NCBI RefSeq assembly: GCF_041146795.1
Contig: NC_135179.1
Span: 31,128,547-31,192,546 of the forward strand
Direction: 5' to 3'
Source: Maylandia zebra
Lineage: Eukaryota > Chordata > Actinopteri > Cichliformes > Cichlidae
DNA: 64,000 bases
The notes beneath the pieces are model-generated. The model saw only the letters and a list, made by a program, of their open reading frames with translations, ran no database searches and was not told the origin of the DNA. Shown one piece after another: positions 28,541 to 40,622 of the stretch. The number at the start of each line of letters is the position of its first letter. Within the stretch, counting starts at the first letter, position 1. The translations under genes were made by a program, and so were the position numbers.

Positions 28541-30184
28541 CAGCCTGTTTCAGTTTAAGCATTGTTTTTAATAAATTACATGCTCAAAAAATGTTTTGCT
28601 TTACTCCTATTTCTGCTTGTGGCATGTTGAAGATCTACTTGGAACCTTGTTAAGATCCAACCATGCAAAATATCATTTTTTTGCCATTTTTAAAATGGTC
28701 TTAAACTTTTGATCAGGACTGGCCAAGCTAAAAATAACACCAATTAGTTTTCTTCAGCCACATACAACAGTGGACCAAGAAGTGCAGTTTTTGTTCAGAC
28801 AAGTTTTGAGCAATAAAAAAAGTAGCTTATATGTAACCTCCTTTATTTGTTGATGAAAACAAACAAACTGAAATAAAGTTATCATGATGCATTGGAATAT
28901 TGAATTGTATCGCTGACACGATAATTGCAATTGAATTGAAATTCGAGTAGGACTGGGTACCAAAACACGATACCTTTTTAGTACTGACTGAAAACATTCA
29001 GTAGGTATTGATACAAAAGAAAATTATATTTTCCGGCGCAAAATTTCTGTACTTTTCTAATAAAATCTCTGTTATTGAGGCTCACAGGTCCTTTTCTGCT
29101 GCTGTGCATCACATGCCAGCAGTGGCTTCACACATGCGCGATTCATTTGCAGTCTGGATGCAGTGGGGTAAAAATCATCTGTTCCATCTTCCACTCCACC
29201 ACGTCACCAATTATGAGAGGCAACAGCCTTAAAAAGTTCCAGGTTTATATTAACTGTCCTGAGAGTTTGTTTGAGGACTGACTTCAGACAGCTTTGAAGA
29301 GGTATCAGAGTCAGAGTATTTAAACTGTTTAACGCTCTGATTCAGAATGGAGTGGGTGAACCATTCTTTTTTTTCACAAACAATTTAAGAAACAGCGCAA
29401 CATCATATGACAAAATGCCCTAAAAATGTTGTGTCCTAATCAAAATGGCAAACCTTGCTGACAGATGTGAAAATATTTTTAAACAGTTGAAAAGCTGACT
29501 CAAACTTTACTCCTCCTATATCTGGTGTACCTTCAGCCTTGAGGTGTTCAACAGGAGAGTTGTACATCTCTATGGTGCATTCTGCTCCACACTGATTTCG
29601 ATCACCACCGTGAAAAACAGATTGTGTCATTAAATAATATCTACAGAAATGATGTGTACGACTAAAGCAAAAGCCACCAGTGCAATGTAAGCCTAAATTA
29701 TCTCCAGCATGCAAAACAAGGTTCCTTTAACTACAGTTTTATCAATTTATTTCCATAACCTAAAGGATTAACAACGCCAAGCAGGTCGCAATGAAATACA
29801 TAACCCCTCAGTGACTTCACTGACTTGGCACAGAAATCAAAAAGGAACATTTAGCTGCTCCTGGTAAATTAAACCGGCATTTGTTTTACATTAGCATTAG
29901 CATGAGCTTTCTAGAAAACTAAATCGGACTGAAGGCAAAGCCTGTGACAGAGGAACGCTTTCAACACAACAAGAAAACTGACCAAGGTAACTATGGTTAC
30001 AGCTGATATACGTTTCACGTCTGATCATATACTTACATTGAAATAGCAGGTTGTTGGTTCAGTGCTGGGTGCTGCTGTTTGGAGGACTACACGCTTCCAA
30101 GGAGTATTGGTGCCCTCTGCTGTTGCAGTACCTCACAGTCAGACAGCTATCTCTGACAACATAGCACCCTCCTCGTCTAAGTTT

Positions 30185-30190
<6 letters not shown>
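28541..30190. other. Intergenic DNA without recognised genes
   Basis: A second copy of a Tc1-end-like string (cttaaacttttgatcagg) lies near 28691-28710. No gene or RNA is supported in the rest. Confidence 0.4.
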
Positions 30191-30216
<26 letters not shown>

Positions 30217-30222
30217 GTATAC

Positions 30223-31889
30223 TAGGGGTGCAACGATATTCGTATCGATATTGAACCGTTCGATACAGTGCTTTCGGTTCGGTACGCATATGTATCGAAC
30301 AATACAACATTTGTAATTTATTTTATCAATTTTCCTTCTGACGATGCTGTCTGTGTTGAGCGCTCAGTGAATCTGTGTTCGACTACTCCGCCTAGGCTGC
30401 ACTGTCGAGCGCAGATCCACTGAGCGCTCAACACAGACAGCATAGTCAGAAGGAAGAGCGCAGGGCAAGCTAGCGAGACAGAAGTTAAGCTCTACTTGCA
30501 ACAGGCAAATTGAACCTCATTCAGATCTGGCGTTTGGAATTATTTTGGTTTTCATGTGACGTATGACCCTGAAGGTAAGCGAGTCATGGACTAAAGTAAA
30601 ACAGTATGTTGGATGTGCCATGCAATGCTCAATTACATTGGTGTGAACTAGTGTGTTAGCGCAGTTAGCTCGTTAACGTGTTTGCCGTCTAGCCCCATGC
30701 ACGGAGTGATCGGCGGTAGCTCGTTAACGGAGATTTGCCGTGTTGTGGCGTTAAGGTCATTTCAACGAGATTAACCTGAAAGCACTAGTGGGAACACAAC
30801 GAATATGACTGCACATTTACGCCGACATCATCCTAGTGCAAAGACAAAAACAACAAGCATGCTACTAACTTTAGCCGAGTCATTTAGACAGCTGTTAGCA
30901 CATGATTCTCCTTATGCTGCTGAGAATATAGCCCAGAAGAAGCGGATAGTATAGCTTTTATTTTGGAAAGAGCTATTTCTCTGTAACAAACTCTCTTTTC
31001 CAAAGATGAGTGATTCCTCAATCAGATACAGGGCTTGCAATATCGCTAGCCCGACGTCCCGGAGCTAGCGATTTTTTCAGTCGGGCTACCAAAATCTATC
31101 TCTTCCCTGCCCGTCGGGCTATTGTAGGAAAAATATATGTCAATGCTTTTGCATTCTTTCAGAAATGTAGCTGGGTAATTATGTCATTGGCATCGGTGAG
31201 CCACTGTCAATATGTGACATATTGAAGTCGCGTTTGAATTTGCGCTTGTTTTTTTGCTTTCACTTTGCAATCGTGCGAACTGTGTATAGAGAGCGACAGC
31301 ACTGATCTGTGAGTGATGATAATTTGTGCACCAATTCCTCTGACATCGTCTTATTAATCGTTAGCTTACTATGCAAACATGACAAGTGAAATCTCCCGCA
31401 GCTTAAACATGTGAGAGGTTGATCGCGCAGAGAATCGCTGAGCTTATGTGAGTGAGCGTGTAAAAGCATTTCAGTTCTGCTGAGCCAAATAAGACAGGTC
31501 AGGGTGAAGAAGTGACAGCCAAAGAAAAGCTTACCACAAAACGGAGAAGTTATGACAAATCAGACTATAAGGCAAAAAGAAAGTGCAGCTTTATGGTTTC
31601 ATGGACAAAATAATTTCTGTGGCTGCAATATGATGAGCTAAATAACCAGGGCTGCACATAAGTGGTCCGCAGGTGCGCATTCGCTGTCAAAATAAAAAAC
31701 ACGCACAAGGGTTAGGGTTAAATTTAAAAACTGTACTTTTGAGTTAAAATATATATTTATAATTTTAATAAATGACAAATTAAAAATGCATGAACATTTT
31801 TTTTGTATCGGAAAAATATCGAACCGTGACACCAAAGTATCGAACCGAACCGAACCGAACCGTGAATTTTGTGTATCGTTGCACCCCTA
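30223..31889 (+). mobile_element. hAT-like non-autonomous transposon, copy 1
   Basis: Terminal inverted repeats taggggtgcaacgata and its inverse (tatcgttgcacccct, ending at about 31888) bound about 1.67 kb. The interior has an AACCGAACCG-rich subterminal region, a 120-bp palindrome (30334-30454), and a remnant of a BED-type zinc finger (TAHLRRHHPS-like, about 30800-30840). The finger points to a BED-finger hAT element as the ancestor. There is no complete transposase. It sits between (TA)n tracts, so the 8-bp target duplication expected of hAT cannot be read. A second copy lies inverted at 42564-44183. Confidence 0.75.
30334..30454. repeat. About 120-bp internal palindrome of hAT-like element, copy 1
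   Basis: The arms begin ccttctgac and gatgctgtctgtgttgagcg and return in inverse order near 30419-30453, with centre near cctagg. An equivalent structure is conserved in copy 2 (43951-44074), so it belongs to the element. Confidence 0.85.
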
Positions 31890-31920
<31 letters not shown>

Positions 31921-31928
<8 letters not shown>

Positions 31929-32016
31929 CTTTGGTGACACCAAAGTATCGTGACACCAAAGTATCGAACCGAACCAAACCGAACCGTGAATTTTGTGTAT
32001 CGTTGCACCCCTAATA
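31921..32016 (+). repeat. Extra copy of the hAT right terminus
   Basis: After a (TA)n tract the sequence actttggtgacaccaaag leads into a second copy of the AACCGAACC block and the terminal inverted repeat (ending cccctaatata). It is a local duplication of the right end of copy 1, again followed by (TA)n. Confidence 0.75.
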
Positions 32017-32017
32017 T

Positions 32018-32055
<38 letters not shown>

Positions 32056-32059
<4 letters not shown>

Positions 32060-33650
32060 CACCCAGCACGCCCCTGCGGGCGGTTTATCCTTCAAGCTCG
32101 GGTCCTCTACCAGAGGCCTGGGAGCTTGAGGGTCCTGCGCAGTATCTTAGCTGTTCCCAGGACTGCGCTCTTCTGGACAGAGATCTCCGATGTTTTTCCC
32201 GGGATCTGCTGGAGCCACTCGCCTAGCTTGGGAGTCACCGCACCTAGTGCTCCGATTACCACGGGGACCACCGTTACCTTCACCCTCCACATCCTCTCGA
32301 GCTCTTCTCTGAGCCCTTGGTATTTCTCCAGCTTCTCGTGTTCCTTCTTCCTGATATTGCTGTCATTCGGAACCGCTACATCGATCACTACGGCCGTCTT
32401 CTTCTGTTTGTCTACCACCACTATGTCCGGTTGGTTAGCCACCACCATTTTGTCCGTCTGTATCTGGAAGTCCCACAGGATCTTAGCTCGGTCATTCTCC
32501 ACCACCCTTGGGGGCATCTCCCATTTTGACCTCGGGACTTCTAGGTTATACTCGGCACAGATGTTCCTGTACACTATGCCGGCCACTTGGTTATGGCGTT
32601 CCATGTATGCCTTGCCTGCTAGCATCTTGCACCCTGCTGTTATGTGCTGGATAGTCTCTGGGGCATCTTTACACAGCCTGCACCTGGGGTCTTGCCTGGT
32701 GTGATAGACCCCAGCCTCTATGGATCTTGTACTCAGAGCTTGTTCTTGTGCTGCCATGATTAGTGCCTCTGTGCTGTCTTTCAGTCCAGCTTTGTCCAGC
32801 CACTGGTAGGATTTCTGGATATCAGCCACCTCCTCTATCTGCCGGTGGTACATACCGTGCAGGGGCCTGTCCTTCCATGATGGTTCCTCGTCTCCCTCCT
32901 CTTTCTTGGGTTTCTGCTGCCTGAGGTATTCACTGAGCACTCGGTCAGTTGGGGCCATCTTCCCAATGTATTCTTGGATGTTCCTTGTCTCATCCTGGAC
33001 TGTGTTGCTGACACTCACCAGTCCCTGGCCCCCTTCCTTCCGCTTAGCGTACAGCCTCAGGGTGCTGGACTTGGGGTGAAACCCTCCATGCATGGTCAGG
33101 AGCTTTCTTGTCTTTATGTCAGTGGCTTCTATCTCCTCCTTTGGCCAGCTTATTACCCAAGCAGGGTACCTGATCACGGGCAGGGCGTATGTGTTGATGG
33201 CCCGGATCTTGTTCTTACCATTCAGCTGACTCCTCAGGACTTGCCTGACCCTCTGCAGGTACTTGGTGGTTGCAGCCTTTCTAGCGGCCTCTTCATGGTT
33301 CCCATTTGCCTGCGGGATCCCCAGGTACTTGTAACTGTCCTCTATGTCTGCAATGTTGCCTTCTGGTAGTTCAATCCCCTCAGTTCTGACTACCTTCCCT
33401 CTCTTTGTTACCATCCGACTACACTTCTCCAGTCCGAACGACATTCCAATGTCATTGCTGTATAGCCTGGTAGTGTGGATCAGTGAATCGATGTCTCGTT
33501 CACTCTTGGCATACAGCTTGATGTCATCCATGTACAGGAGGTGGCTGACAACTGCTCCGTTCCGTAGTCGGTATCCGTAGCCAGTCTTGTTAATGATCTC
33601 ACTGAGGGGGTTCAGGCCTATGCAGAACAGCAGTGGGGACAGAGCATCTC
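32056..33650 (-). mobile_element. R4/Rex6-clade LINE, 3' half (split by the retrovirus)
   Basis: A 474-residue open frame (33531-32107) covers the RT catalytic YMDD region at its start (the frame's own first residues are MDDIKLYAKSE; the Tyr lies just upstream), the RT thumb, the Cys/His knuckle CRLCKDAPETIQHITAGC and the restriction-like endonuclease (QPDIVVVDKQ, AVVIDVAVPND). Coding sequence continues upstream of that Met to 33650, where the endogenous retrovirus begins. The remaining 5' half is at 41284-42525. The 3' UTR ends in (TA)n at about 32017-32055. The long intact frame implies a young copy. Confidence 0.9.
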
Positions 33651-34311
33651 TGAAGGAAATTGCCTTCCCGGGTTTCCTCCGTGGCGTGAGCGATAAGCAG
33701 AGTTCTGTCCTTTCCTTATAAGATTCCTAATTATTTAAAGTAACACTCAGGTATGCCATTCAGCTGGGTTAGTTACGACGTCGGGAGCAGCTTGGGAGAA
33801 CAAGGAAACACAGACTGCTTCAGGTTGTCTTCCCAAATCGACTCAAAGGTTTATTTGATACACAGCAGTTTATATAGATGAAAAAAGGTTCGTGTGTCAG
33901 CTTTCCCAGTTCAAACCGGTACAGACCAAATAAGGAAACGTCTTCCTGCCTTCTGAGCAAAGTATCCCTTGTGTAGTTTATCAGTTCAGCTACAATTTAT
34001 GATCATCCCAGCAAAATACACTCCTAGACATAGAATACAGAGTTCTTTCATCAGTGAATTCTGAAACAAACCACCTAGCCTTTAACGAGCCTTTTCCAGG
34101 AGATAAAGAAAAAGGGAGGATGGGAGTAAGGAAGTGGTCTCATCTCTGTGGTGTTTTCGACCTTCTGGTACCAGCTTGTGAGTCTTACACATTAATTCTT
34201 GGGTCACAGAGAAAGAGAAAAACAACTAGTAGATTGGCCTTATTGAGTAACAGTTTTCCTGTATAAAACAATATCCTGTAAATGCTTACCGTGGTATCAA
34301 AATATCTAACA
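33651..34311 (-). repeat. Retroviral 3' LTR
   Basis: The LTR is 661 bp with TG...CA termini. On the minus strand a TATATAAA box (near 33870-33877) is followed within 30 nt by AATAAA, which places promoter and poly(A) signal close together. The copy matches the 5' LTR. Confidence 0.93.
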
Positions 34312-34330
34312 GTTCCCCTCTTTTATTATT
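34312..34330 (-). promoter_or_regulatory. Polypurine tract of the provirus
   Basis: Immediately before the 3' LTR the minus strand reads AAAAGAGGGGAAC, a purine run in the expected place for plus-strand priming. Confidence 0.8.
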
Positions 34331-34421
34331 TTAAAAAAATAATAACTCAAATAGAAAGGAAAAATCACAAATGTAATAACATAATATAAAAAGCAAATCA
34401 TAAAATGTAATAGTTCACAAC

Positions 34422-35890
34422 CTAATGTTCAATATACACATCAGGAACATCATTGATGACATCTGACACATAATCTGGGTCAATTTGTGCCAATTGCAAA
34501 TACATTGAAGTAGCTGTACTAGTAGCTATACGGGTTATCATCGAACGTACACAGGGTACCACACAACAGACAATAATCATCAAAAACATGCTGCAACGGT
34601 TACAAAGGCTACAATTAGTTCCTTCCATCTTCCAAACGTGTCCTGTAGCCACTTATGTAGCCACTGACCGTGGCCTGTATTGGCAATTAGTTCTATCTGC
34701 AATGCTTCAAGTCTATTCATAGCTTGTGTGAATGAACCGTTAGGAGCGGTGTTATTGGGAATGAAAGTACAGCATACATCAACGGTTACTAGACCACAGG
34801 TACCGGTCCAATTAACAGGTAAAGCTAATCTAAGGGTATTATTGCACAACCAATAAGCATGTGGGATTGGTCTGGTCAGGCGCGTGACCATGTGTGATTT
34901 AACTAACTCCCCCCAGTCAGTATCATTTAAGACACCCTCTGGGGGAACAATGATCGATTCTCTGCTCGAACTTGAACTGTGTGTGTGTTCCTCCAGATAT
35001 GATACAACTTCAGCCATAGAGACAGCTAGCCATGTCTCATTACAGCGTGCACCTGGGGAGTCAGAGAAGAATGTATAGTTATCCTTTGTATAATCTATGT
35101 GTGTGTCTGGGCCAGTTAACTTTAGTCTGCGCAGACATATCATACTAGTATTAAAATGGAGAGGGATCTGTCCTAAGGGCGGTGAGGGCTTTAACCTATT
35201 CTTAGGGCGTTTCATTGGGGCGCAGGTCCCTGCGGTGTCATTAGATAACTTCAATAATTCGCCTAATGGAGTCTCAGGGTTAGTTGGTGTGTGTGTGTGT
35301 CTAAGTAGGCAGTCGAGAGGGCTCAGAGTCAACTGTAAAGTGTCTTTAAAGAGAGCATTATCTCCGCCGATTTTCTCTAGTCCCTCAGTGAGGGGGAAAC
35401 CGGATATGGGGTATCCTACTATTACCTGTTCTGGATTAGCCTTTGAACAGACATAACAGTTACTGTTTCCTAAATCACGAGCGGCTGTTCTGGCATTTTC
35501 ATACCAGGCGTTAGCTCCTGTTCTAGAGGGTGCATAAAATGGTTTATTAGTGGCGTCTATGTTGTCATTTACTGATTTTAGGGAACGTGAGGAGTGCATT
35601 AAGTAGGTGTCTTGCAAAATGGAGCATGAGGTATAGTCAGCAAAATATGACCTGCAGAAATGTGAACATGGTTGCAGTTTACAATACAAAATAGCAAAGA
35701 GAAATCCTAAGGTTAATGCGATAGATGTGATAAATAACCTAAATATATAAGAAAGACAGTTCTTCAGTCGTCTCCTGGCCTGGTCCCAGGTTCGAGAGAC
35801 ATTGAATAAGCGTCGTATGATGACAATGGGCATTTCATTTTCTCCATTATCAGGATGAAATGAGTCTGGCTTTATCAGGTTAGACATCAT
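34422..35890 (-). pseudogene. env: Retroviral envelope gene, long frame with a break in the membrane anchor
   Basis: A 436-codon open frame (35890-34580) encodes an envelope-like glycoprotein. It has an N-terminal basic cytoplasmic or leader segment, a hydrophobic stretch at about residues 47-68, numerous N-x-S/T sites, and a Cys cluster CGLVTVDVCC near residue 370 that resembles the disulfide motif of class I transmembrane subunits but with seven rather than six residues between the first Cys and the CC pair. The frame stops inside the C-terminal hydrophobic anchor. The rest of the anchor and the tail are encoded in another frame that continues to 34422. Env is therefore broken by a frame change near 34580-34600. 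It is the best preserved gene of this provirus. Confidence 0.8.
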
Positions 35891-36019
35891 GTGGTACTTT
35901 TAGCTTTCTGTTCCTGCTGGATGTTTGAGTACCTTGTTGTTGTTCTTTCAGACGTTGTGTGTTAATCAGTGATTGTGTGTGTACATTGGATCCGGGCGCT
36001 GGCTCGCCTGAGATGTCGT

Positions 36020-36307
36020 CTACCCGTGTGTGTTTATTTGCTCTAGTTCCGGGCGCTGGCTCGCCGGAGATGTCGTCTGCTTGATCCGACGCCTGAGATG
36101 GTCCGATTGGGCTGGTCTTAACCCTGCTGGCATGAATCCACTGAGGTTGTCCGTCTGTGAGGATGCTGGTTCTTCGTCACTGCCAGTAAAGCCTGGGGGC
36201 TGGAAAACGCGGCCTCCCAGAGTGTCCTTGGTTTTAGTGGCTTCTCCAACATGCGTCTCCTTGTCTCCACTGGTGGAACTGTGGAGGGGAAAAGCTGAGA
36301 GAGACAA
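36020..36307 (-). other. Open frame between pol and env of the provirus
   Basis: A 95-codon frame, rich in Ser, Pro and Gly, lies between the integrase relic and env. No domain was recognised. It could be a part of the env leader, an accessory frame or chance. Confidence 0.3.
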
Positions 36308-36479
36308 ACTTTCTGATAGTTATTATTCAGTTTTTCTACCAGGTTGTGAACATCAGTGGACAATGCAATATACATCACCTTCTACTAGCGGTGCCCCTCT
36401 GGAAGCTGACCATGGTGTTGGAAATAGTCTTATTTCAAATGGAAATAATTTGGTTACTGCAGATTGAGTCATTCCAATC

Positions 36480-39030
36480 TCACACAGGACTTGAGTAAGT
36501 AATTTGACCCAGGTCATTAAAGTTTTAGCACACTTTTTAATTACTTCTCATGTGAATGAAGGTCCTCTATCACTGTTAATTTGGTGAGGTATTCCGAATC
36601 TGGGTATTATTTCATTGCTCAACTTTTGACAGACTACTTCTGCAGTTTCTTTTGAGGTTGGATAAGCTTCTACTCATTTACTAAATTGATCCACTATTAC
36701 CAGTAAGTACTTGATACTTCCTTGCGCTGGCATATGTGTGAAATCAATTTGTAATGTATGAAATGGAAAATCTGGTTGTGGTAAATGCTGATGTTTTGCT
36801 TTTGAGCTACCTACATTAGTTCGCGCACATGTTAGACAGGTTGCTAATATGCTTTTTACTGCATGCAATGTTTTCTCAATTACAAATCTTGATTTTATTG
36901 CCCCTATTACCCCTCTTTGTCCGACATGACTCACACAGTGAAAATGTCGGGCAAGGACTGGCATCAGGGAATATGGGAGGGCAATCAAACCCTTAAGATT
37001 TTGTATAGGCCATCTCTGTCATCTAAGGTACAGTCATTATTCTATGCAGAGGCTTGCTCTTGTATGAATTTTAAATCAACATTTGTGTCTAAATAGTCTG
37101 GGAGTGTAACAAGTGGCAGCTGTAGGGGCACAGATAATACTTCCTGCGGAGGTGGGAGCTGTGATGCAGCTGCAGCCTTGGCTGTCACGTCTGCTAAGGC
37201 ATTACCTGTTGCTTCGTCTGTGTCAGCTGTACTGTGTCCTTTCGTTTTTACAACTGCAACGGCCGATGGCAGCTGTATAGCCTGAAAAAGTCTTTGAACA
37301 AAATCAGAATTTAGCAATTTATTTTCCATCAGCAGATCTAAATCCTCTCTGTCTCCACAATGTGCCAAAGTCATGCACAACGCCAAATGCATAGCGGCTG
37401 TGTGCGTAAATTGTCACATGCTTATCCAAATGTAGCTCACAGGCGCGTATTAAAGCCATGAGCTCTGCTTTTTGTGCTGAGTGAAATGGTAATGAGTGAG
37501 CCTCTAGTATGATGTCAGGCACTGTTACCACTGAATAGCCACAAAGAAATGAGTTGTCATTCGGCCTTGAACAGGACCCGTCCACATAAACCGTGGCTGA
37601 GTCTGGGATAGGTGTTTGCTCTAAATCTGGACGTGGTGCTGTTGATTCCTGTATACGTGTCATGCAGTCATGAACGTCAAGCCTGTCTGAGCCATCCTGT
37701 CGGTCAGAAGAACACAGCATAGGATCAATAAATGTGAGATTTGCATATGTTGTTTAGTTATGTTTGCTAGAATGGTCGTGACCTGGTGATTGGTGTGTAG
37801 AATAGTGTCATGTGAGAGTGTGAGCTTCCCGCAGTCCCTTATCATGATAGAGCAAGCTGCTACTGCCCTCAGGCAGGCCGGCATTCCTGAACAATTCAGG
37901 CAGCACCTTTGAGTGGCGGAGGTCAGCACTCCCTGTAATGCATTGAAAGAGGCAGTCATTTCTGTGGACCACAGTATTCGAGGAGGCTTGTCTTTTTTAC
38001 AACAGTCACGCAGAATGTGGTCATGAAAAGAACAGTCTGGTATCCACTGTCTGCAATAGTTCACCATGCCTAGGAAGGACAACATTTCCTTCTGTGTAGT
38101 GGGACGAGGGACGGAGGTCACAGCTTTGACCCTGTCTGCAGTCATGGAACGTTTTCCGTGAGACAGTGTGAATCCCAAATATTGAACAGAAGTCTGACAG
38201 TACTGCATTTTCTTTGCTGATGCTTTGTGGCCAGTCTTTTGGAGGTGCTGGAGAAGCATGTGTGTAGCAGTTTGACATAGTTTTTCACTTTCAGCACAGA
38301 GGAGGAGGTCATCCACATGTGGATCAGGGTGCAGCCCTGGAGGAGTGAAGCACCATTGAGAAAGCAGCAGAGCTGTCTATCATGCCTTGGGGCAAACGAG
38401 TCCAAGTGTACTGCTTATTTCTATGTGTGAATGCAAATAACGGCTGTGTGTCTTCATGAGAAAAAGGAGCGGAGCATAAATCCACCACGGTAAAATGTGT
38501 ATGCAATGCATGTCAATATGCTGTGAACATCTGAAACGAGAGGTGGCAGAGGAATGTTGACTGCATTAATTTGCCTCAAGTCTTGTATGAAACGCCATAC
38601 GCCAGGTTTGTTAGGCTTTGGCACAGGATTGACAGGAGTGTGGGCTTTATTACTCCTGTAGTCAATAAATCTCCTATCATGACATCTAGGGCTGCGGCTT
38701 TTTCCGTGGAACTGGGATGCTGCTTGACATATACTGCTTGTTGTGTTTTAATAGGTGTACGTGATAAAGTGTACAGTCAATAAATCCTATATCATTCTCA
38801 CTTTTAGACCACAATGTCATATTCTGGTATTCAGCTGGCAATGTAACTGCAGAAATAGTACAGTGGATAGGGTAGGTTAGATCTATGTGACGACATGGTG
38901 TAGTTATGTCATAAACTATGTCTGAGTTATGTGACAAAATCACTGTTTGACCTTCACTTGTGTGAGCAGTTATCATGTTGTTGAACAGTGTGAGAGAAAC
39001 AAAAGTGTGGCTCCCAGTCATGGGATTACC
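36480..39030 (-). pseudogene. pol: Retroviral pol relic (RT, RNase H, integrase)
   Basis: Fragments in several frames follow retroviral order. The RT N-terminus is at about 38700-38520, then the palm (TVVDLCSAPFS; QYTWTRLPQG) at about 38506-38400, and MDDLLLCAES plus YLGFTLSHGK at 38316-38140. RNase H (VYVDGSCSRP; QKAELMALIRAC) is at 37620-37400 and its C-terminal end at about 37310-37150 (TKGHSTADTDEATGNALAD). The integrase zinc-binding and core regions are at 36988-36540 (CLTCARTN; LQIDFTHMPA; VIVDQFSK). Defects include frameshifts, a stop in the integrase core directly after QFSK where Trp is normally found, and a His in the RNase H catalytic motif where Asp is expected (YAHSRYAF). The gene is inactive. 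Confidence 0.85.
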
Positions 39031-39289
39031 TGTTAGTGGCGTCTGTACACGTTTTTTTTTGGCACAGTGTGTGACATAGAGTACCGGACAAAAAGGATGT
39101 TGAGTTCATTCTCTGCTGAGGGTCCAGCTGACACAGAGGATGTTCCTTCTCCATCATGTCGGTACATAGGGCAGAGAAAACATAAGCTGTTATCAGTGTC
39201 AGCAAACATTTCACCCTTTATGTTAAATTAAATACACAAATTCATTTTTGCTTTGGGTGTCTGCGGCTGCTGGAAAACTGAGCTAAATT

Positions 39290-39680
39290 TGCACCTCTAG
39301 CTTGTCCAACAGTGCATAAAGCGTTTTATGAATACTAGGATAGATTCATCAGGCTTCTGTTTACACATAGTTACTGCATTTAAGTCAATTTTGTCTCTGG
39401 ACATTGTTAGCAGGAATTTCTTTAGATTCTTAAAGAAATCGGCGACTTTGTCATTATTTACCCTCCTTTTGTCCATAGCGGTAACATTTGATGCATCACG
39501 TCGCGGCATTCTATCATATATTTTCTACAGGACTTTTTAAGCAGACTACTTTTCTTATCACAAATGATATTCAACATTTCTACTGACCTGTTTTCTGGCG
39601 ATAATCGTTCGGGATAAGGCTCCGAAAATAAATTAGAATGCATTGAACTTCTTAAGTTGTAAACAAAGTCAGTCACATAA
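39290..39680 (-). pseudogene. gag: Retroviral gag relic
   Basis: Two overlapping frames (39676-39458 and 39509-39297) contain capsid-like helices, including PDESILVFIKRF, the position and style of the capsid C-terminal domain of class I retroviruses. The gene is much shorter than a normal gag and is frameshifted. Identification rests mainly on position between leader and pol. Confidence 0.5.
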
Positions 39681-39984
39681 GCACTCCCGCATGTTCTGGA
39701 TACGTGATCATGGACGTCTTTACCGATTCGCGGACGTAGGTTACACGTAACCGGAAATGGGAGTTATACTGAGCCGTTATTTGAGACTTTATTTTGTATT
39801 TTATTAATTTTTGGTTTTACAGGTACTTTAGATTTTTTTATCGGACCTGTCTGTGGTCTTCGAATTATTCTGACCCATGTTCAGTGATTTCCAGAGGGGT
39901 TTACACGCTAGGAGGATTTAGGTTAGTATTTTCGCTGCGGCACAGCTGAGGTCACTTTAAATTTATTGCTAGCAATTTTTGTTT

Positions 39985-40525
39985 GGGTGAGCAACTCTCA
40001 CTTAGCGAGCAACTTCTCGCTTAACGAGCAACTTCTCGTAAAACAACAGGCAACTTCCTGTGTCTTTCTGCTTTTAATTTACTGCTTTTAACCCTTGTAT
40101 GGTAATCGGGTCTGTGAGACCCGTTCAACTTCTCCCTGTGTCACTCTTTGGTGAGCAACTTCTCACTTAACGAGAAGTATTTAAGACAACAGGCAACTTC
40201 CTGTGTCACTCTTTGGTGAGCAACTTCTCACTTAACGAGAAGTATTTAAGACAACAGGCAACTTCCTGTGTCACTCTTTCTGAGTGAGCAACTTAAACAA
40301 AATTAAAATATTCAAGACAACAGGCAACTTCCTGTGTCCACCAACACCACACAAGGGTTAATTTACTTTATTCGGGGACTGAGGAAGTCAGTCAGTGTAT
40401 CTCTCTGGATCACTAAGTGAAACTTCGTCAGCATATCCCGTTTCTTTATTCGGGGACTGAGGAAGTCAGTCAGTGTATCTCTCTGGATCACTAAGTGAAA
40501 CTTCGTCAGCATATCCCGTTTTTTT
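39985..40525. repeat. Tandem repeats in the proviral leader
   Basis: Two arrays are visible. One has period 65 bp at about 40141-40335, built on gtgagcaacttctcactta and acaggcaacttcctgtgtc, with degenerate units upstream to about 39985. The second is two near-identical 78-bp units from about 40367 to 40522 (ttcggggactgaggaagtc ... cttcgtcagcatatcccg). No coding potential is apparent. Confidence 0.85.
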
Positions 40526-40600
40526 ATGGATCGATCACTGAGAGAGGTATAATAGGTCTTTATATAAATATGAAAGACGCATATTTACCTTCTGTCAGTC

Positions 40601-40618
40601 ATCCCACTTCTGACACCA
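40601..40618 (-). promoter_or_regulatory. Primer-binding site, tRNA-Leu type
   Basis: On the minus strand TGGTGTCAGAAGTGGGAT begins 4 nt after the 5' LTR. This is complementary to the 3' end (with CCA) of vertebrate tRNA-Leu(CAA) as I recall it, giving an 18-nt match. Confidence 0.8.
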
Positions 40619-40622
40619 AGAT

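Noticed and set aside
34580-35890. Domesticated (syncytin-like) envelope gene
   Set aside because: The frame is broken in the membrane anchor and the provirus is recent, so length alone is no evidence of host use.
40141-40522. Regularly spaced repeats considered as a CRISPR array
   Set aside because: Units are adjacent tandem repeats without unique spacers, lie inside a retroviral leader, and the genome is a vertebrate.
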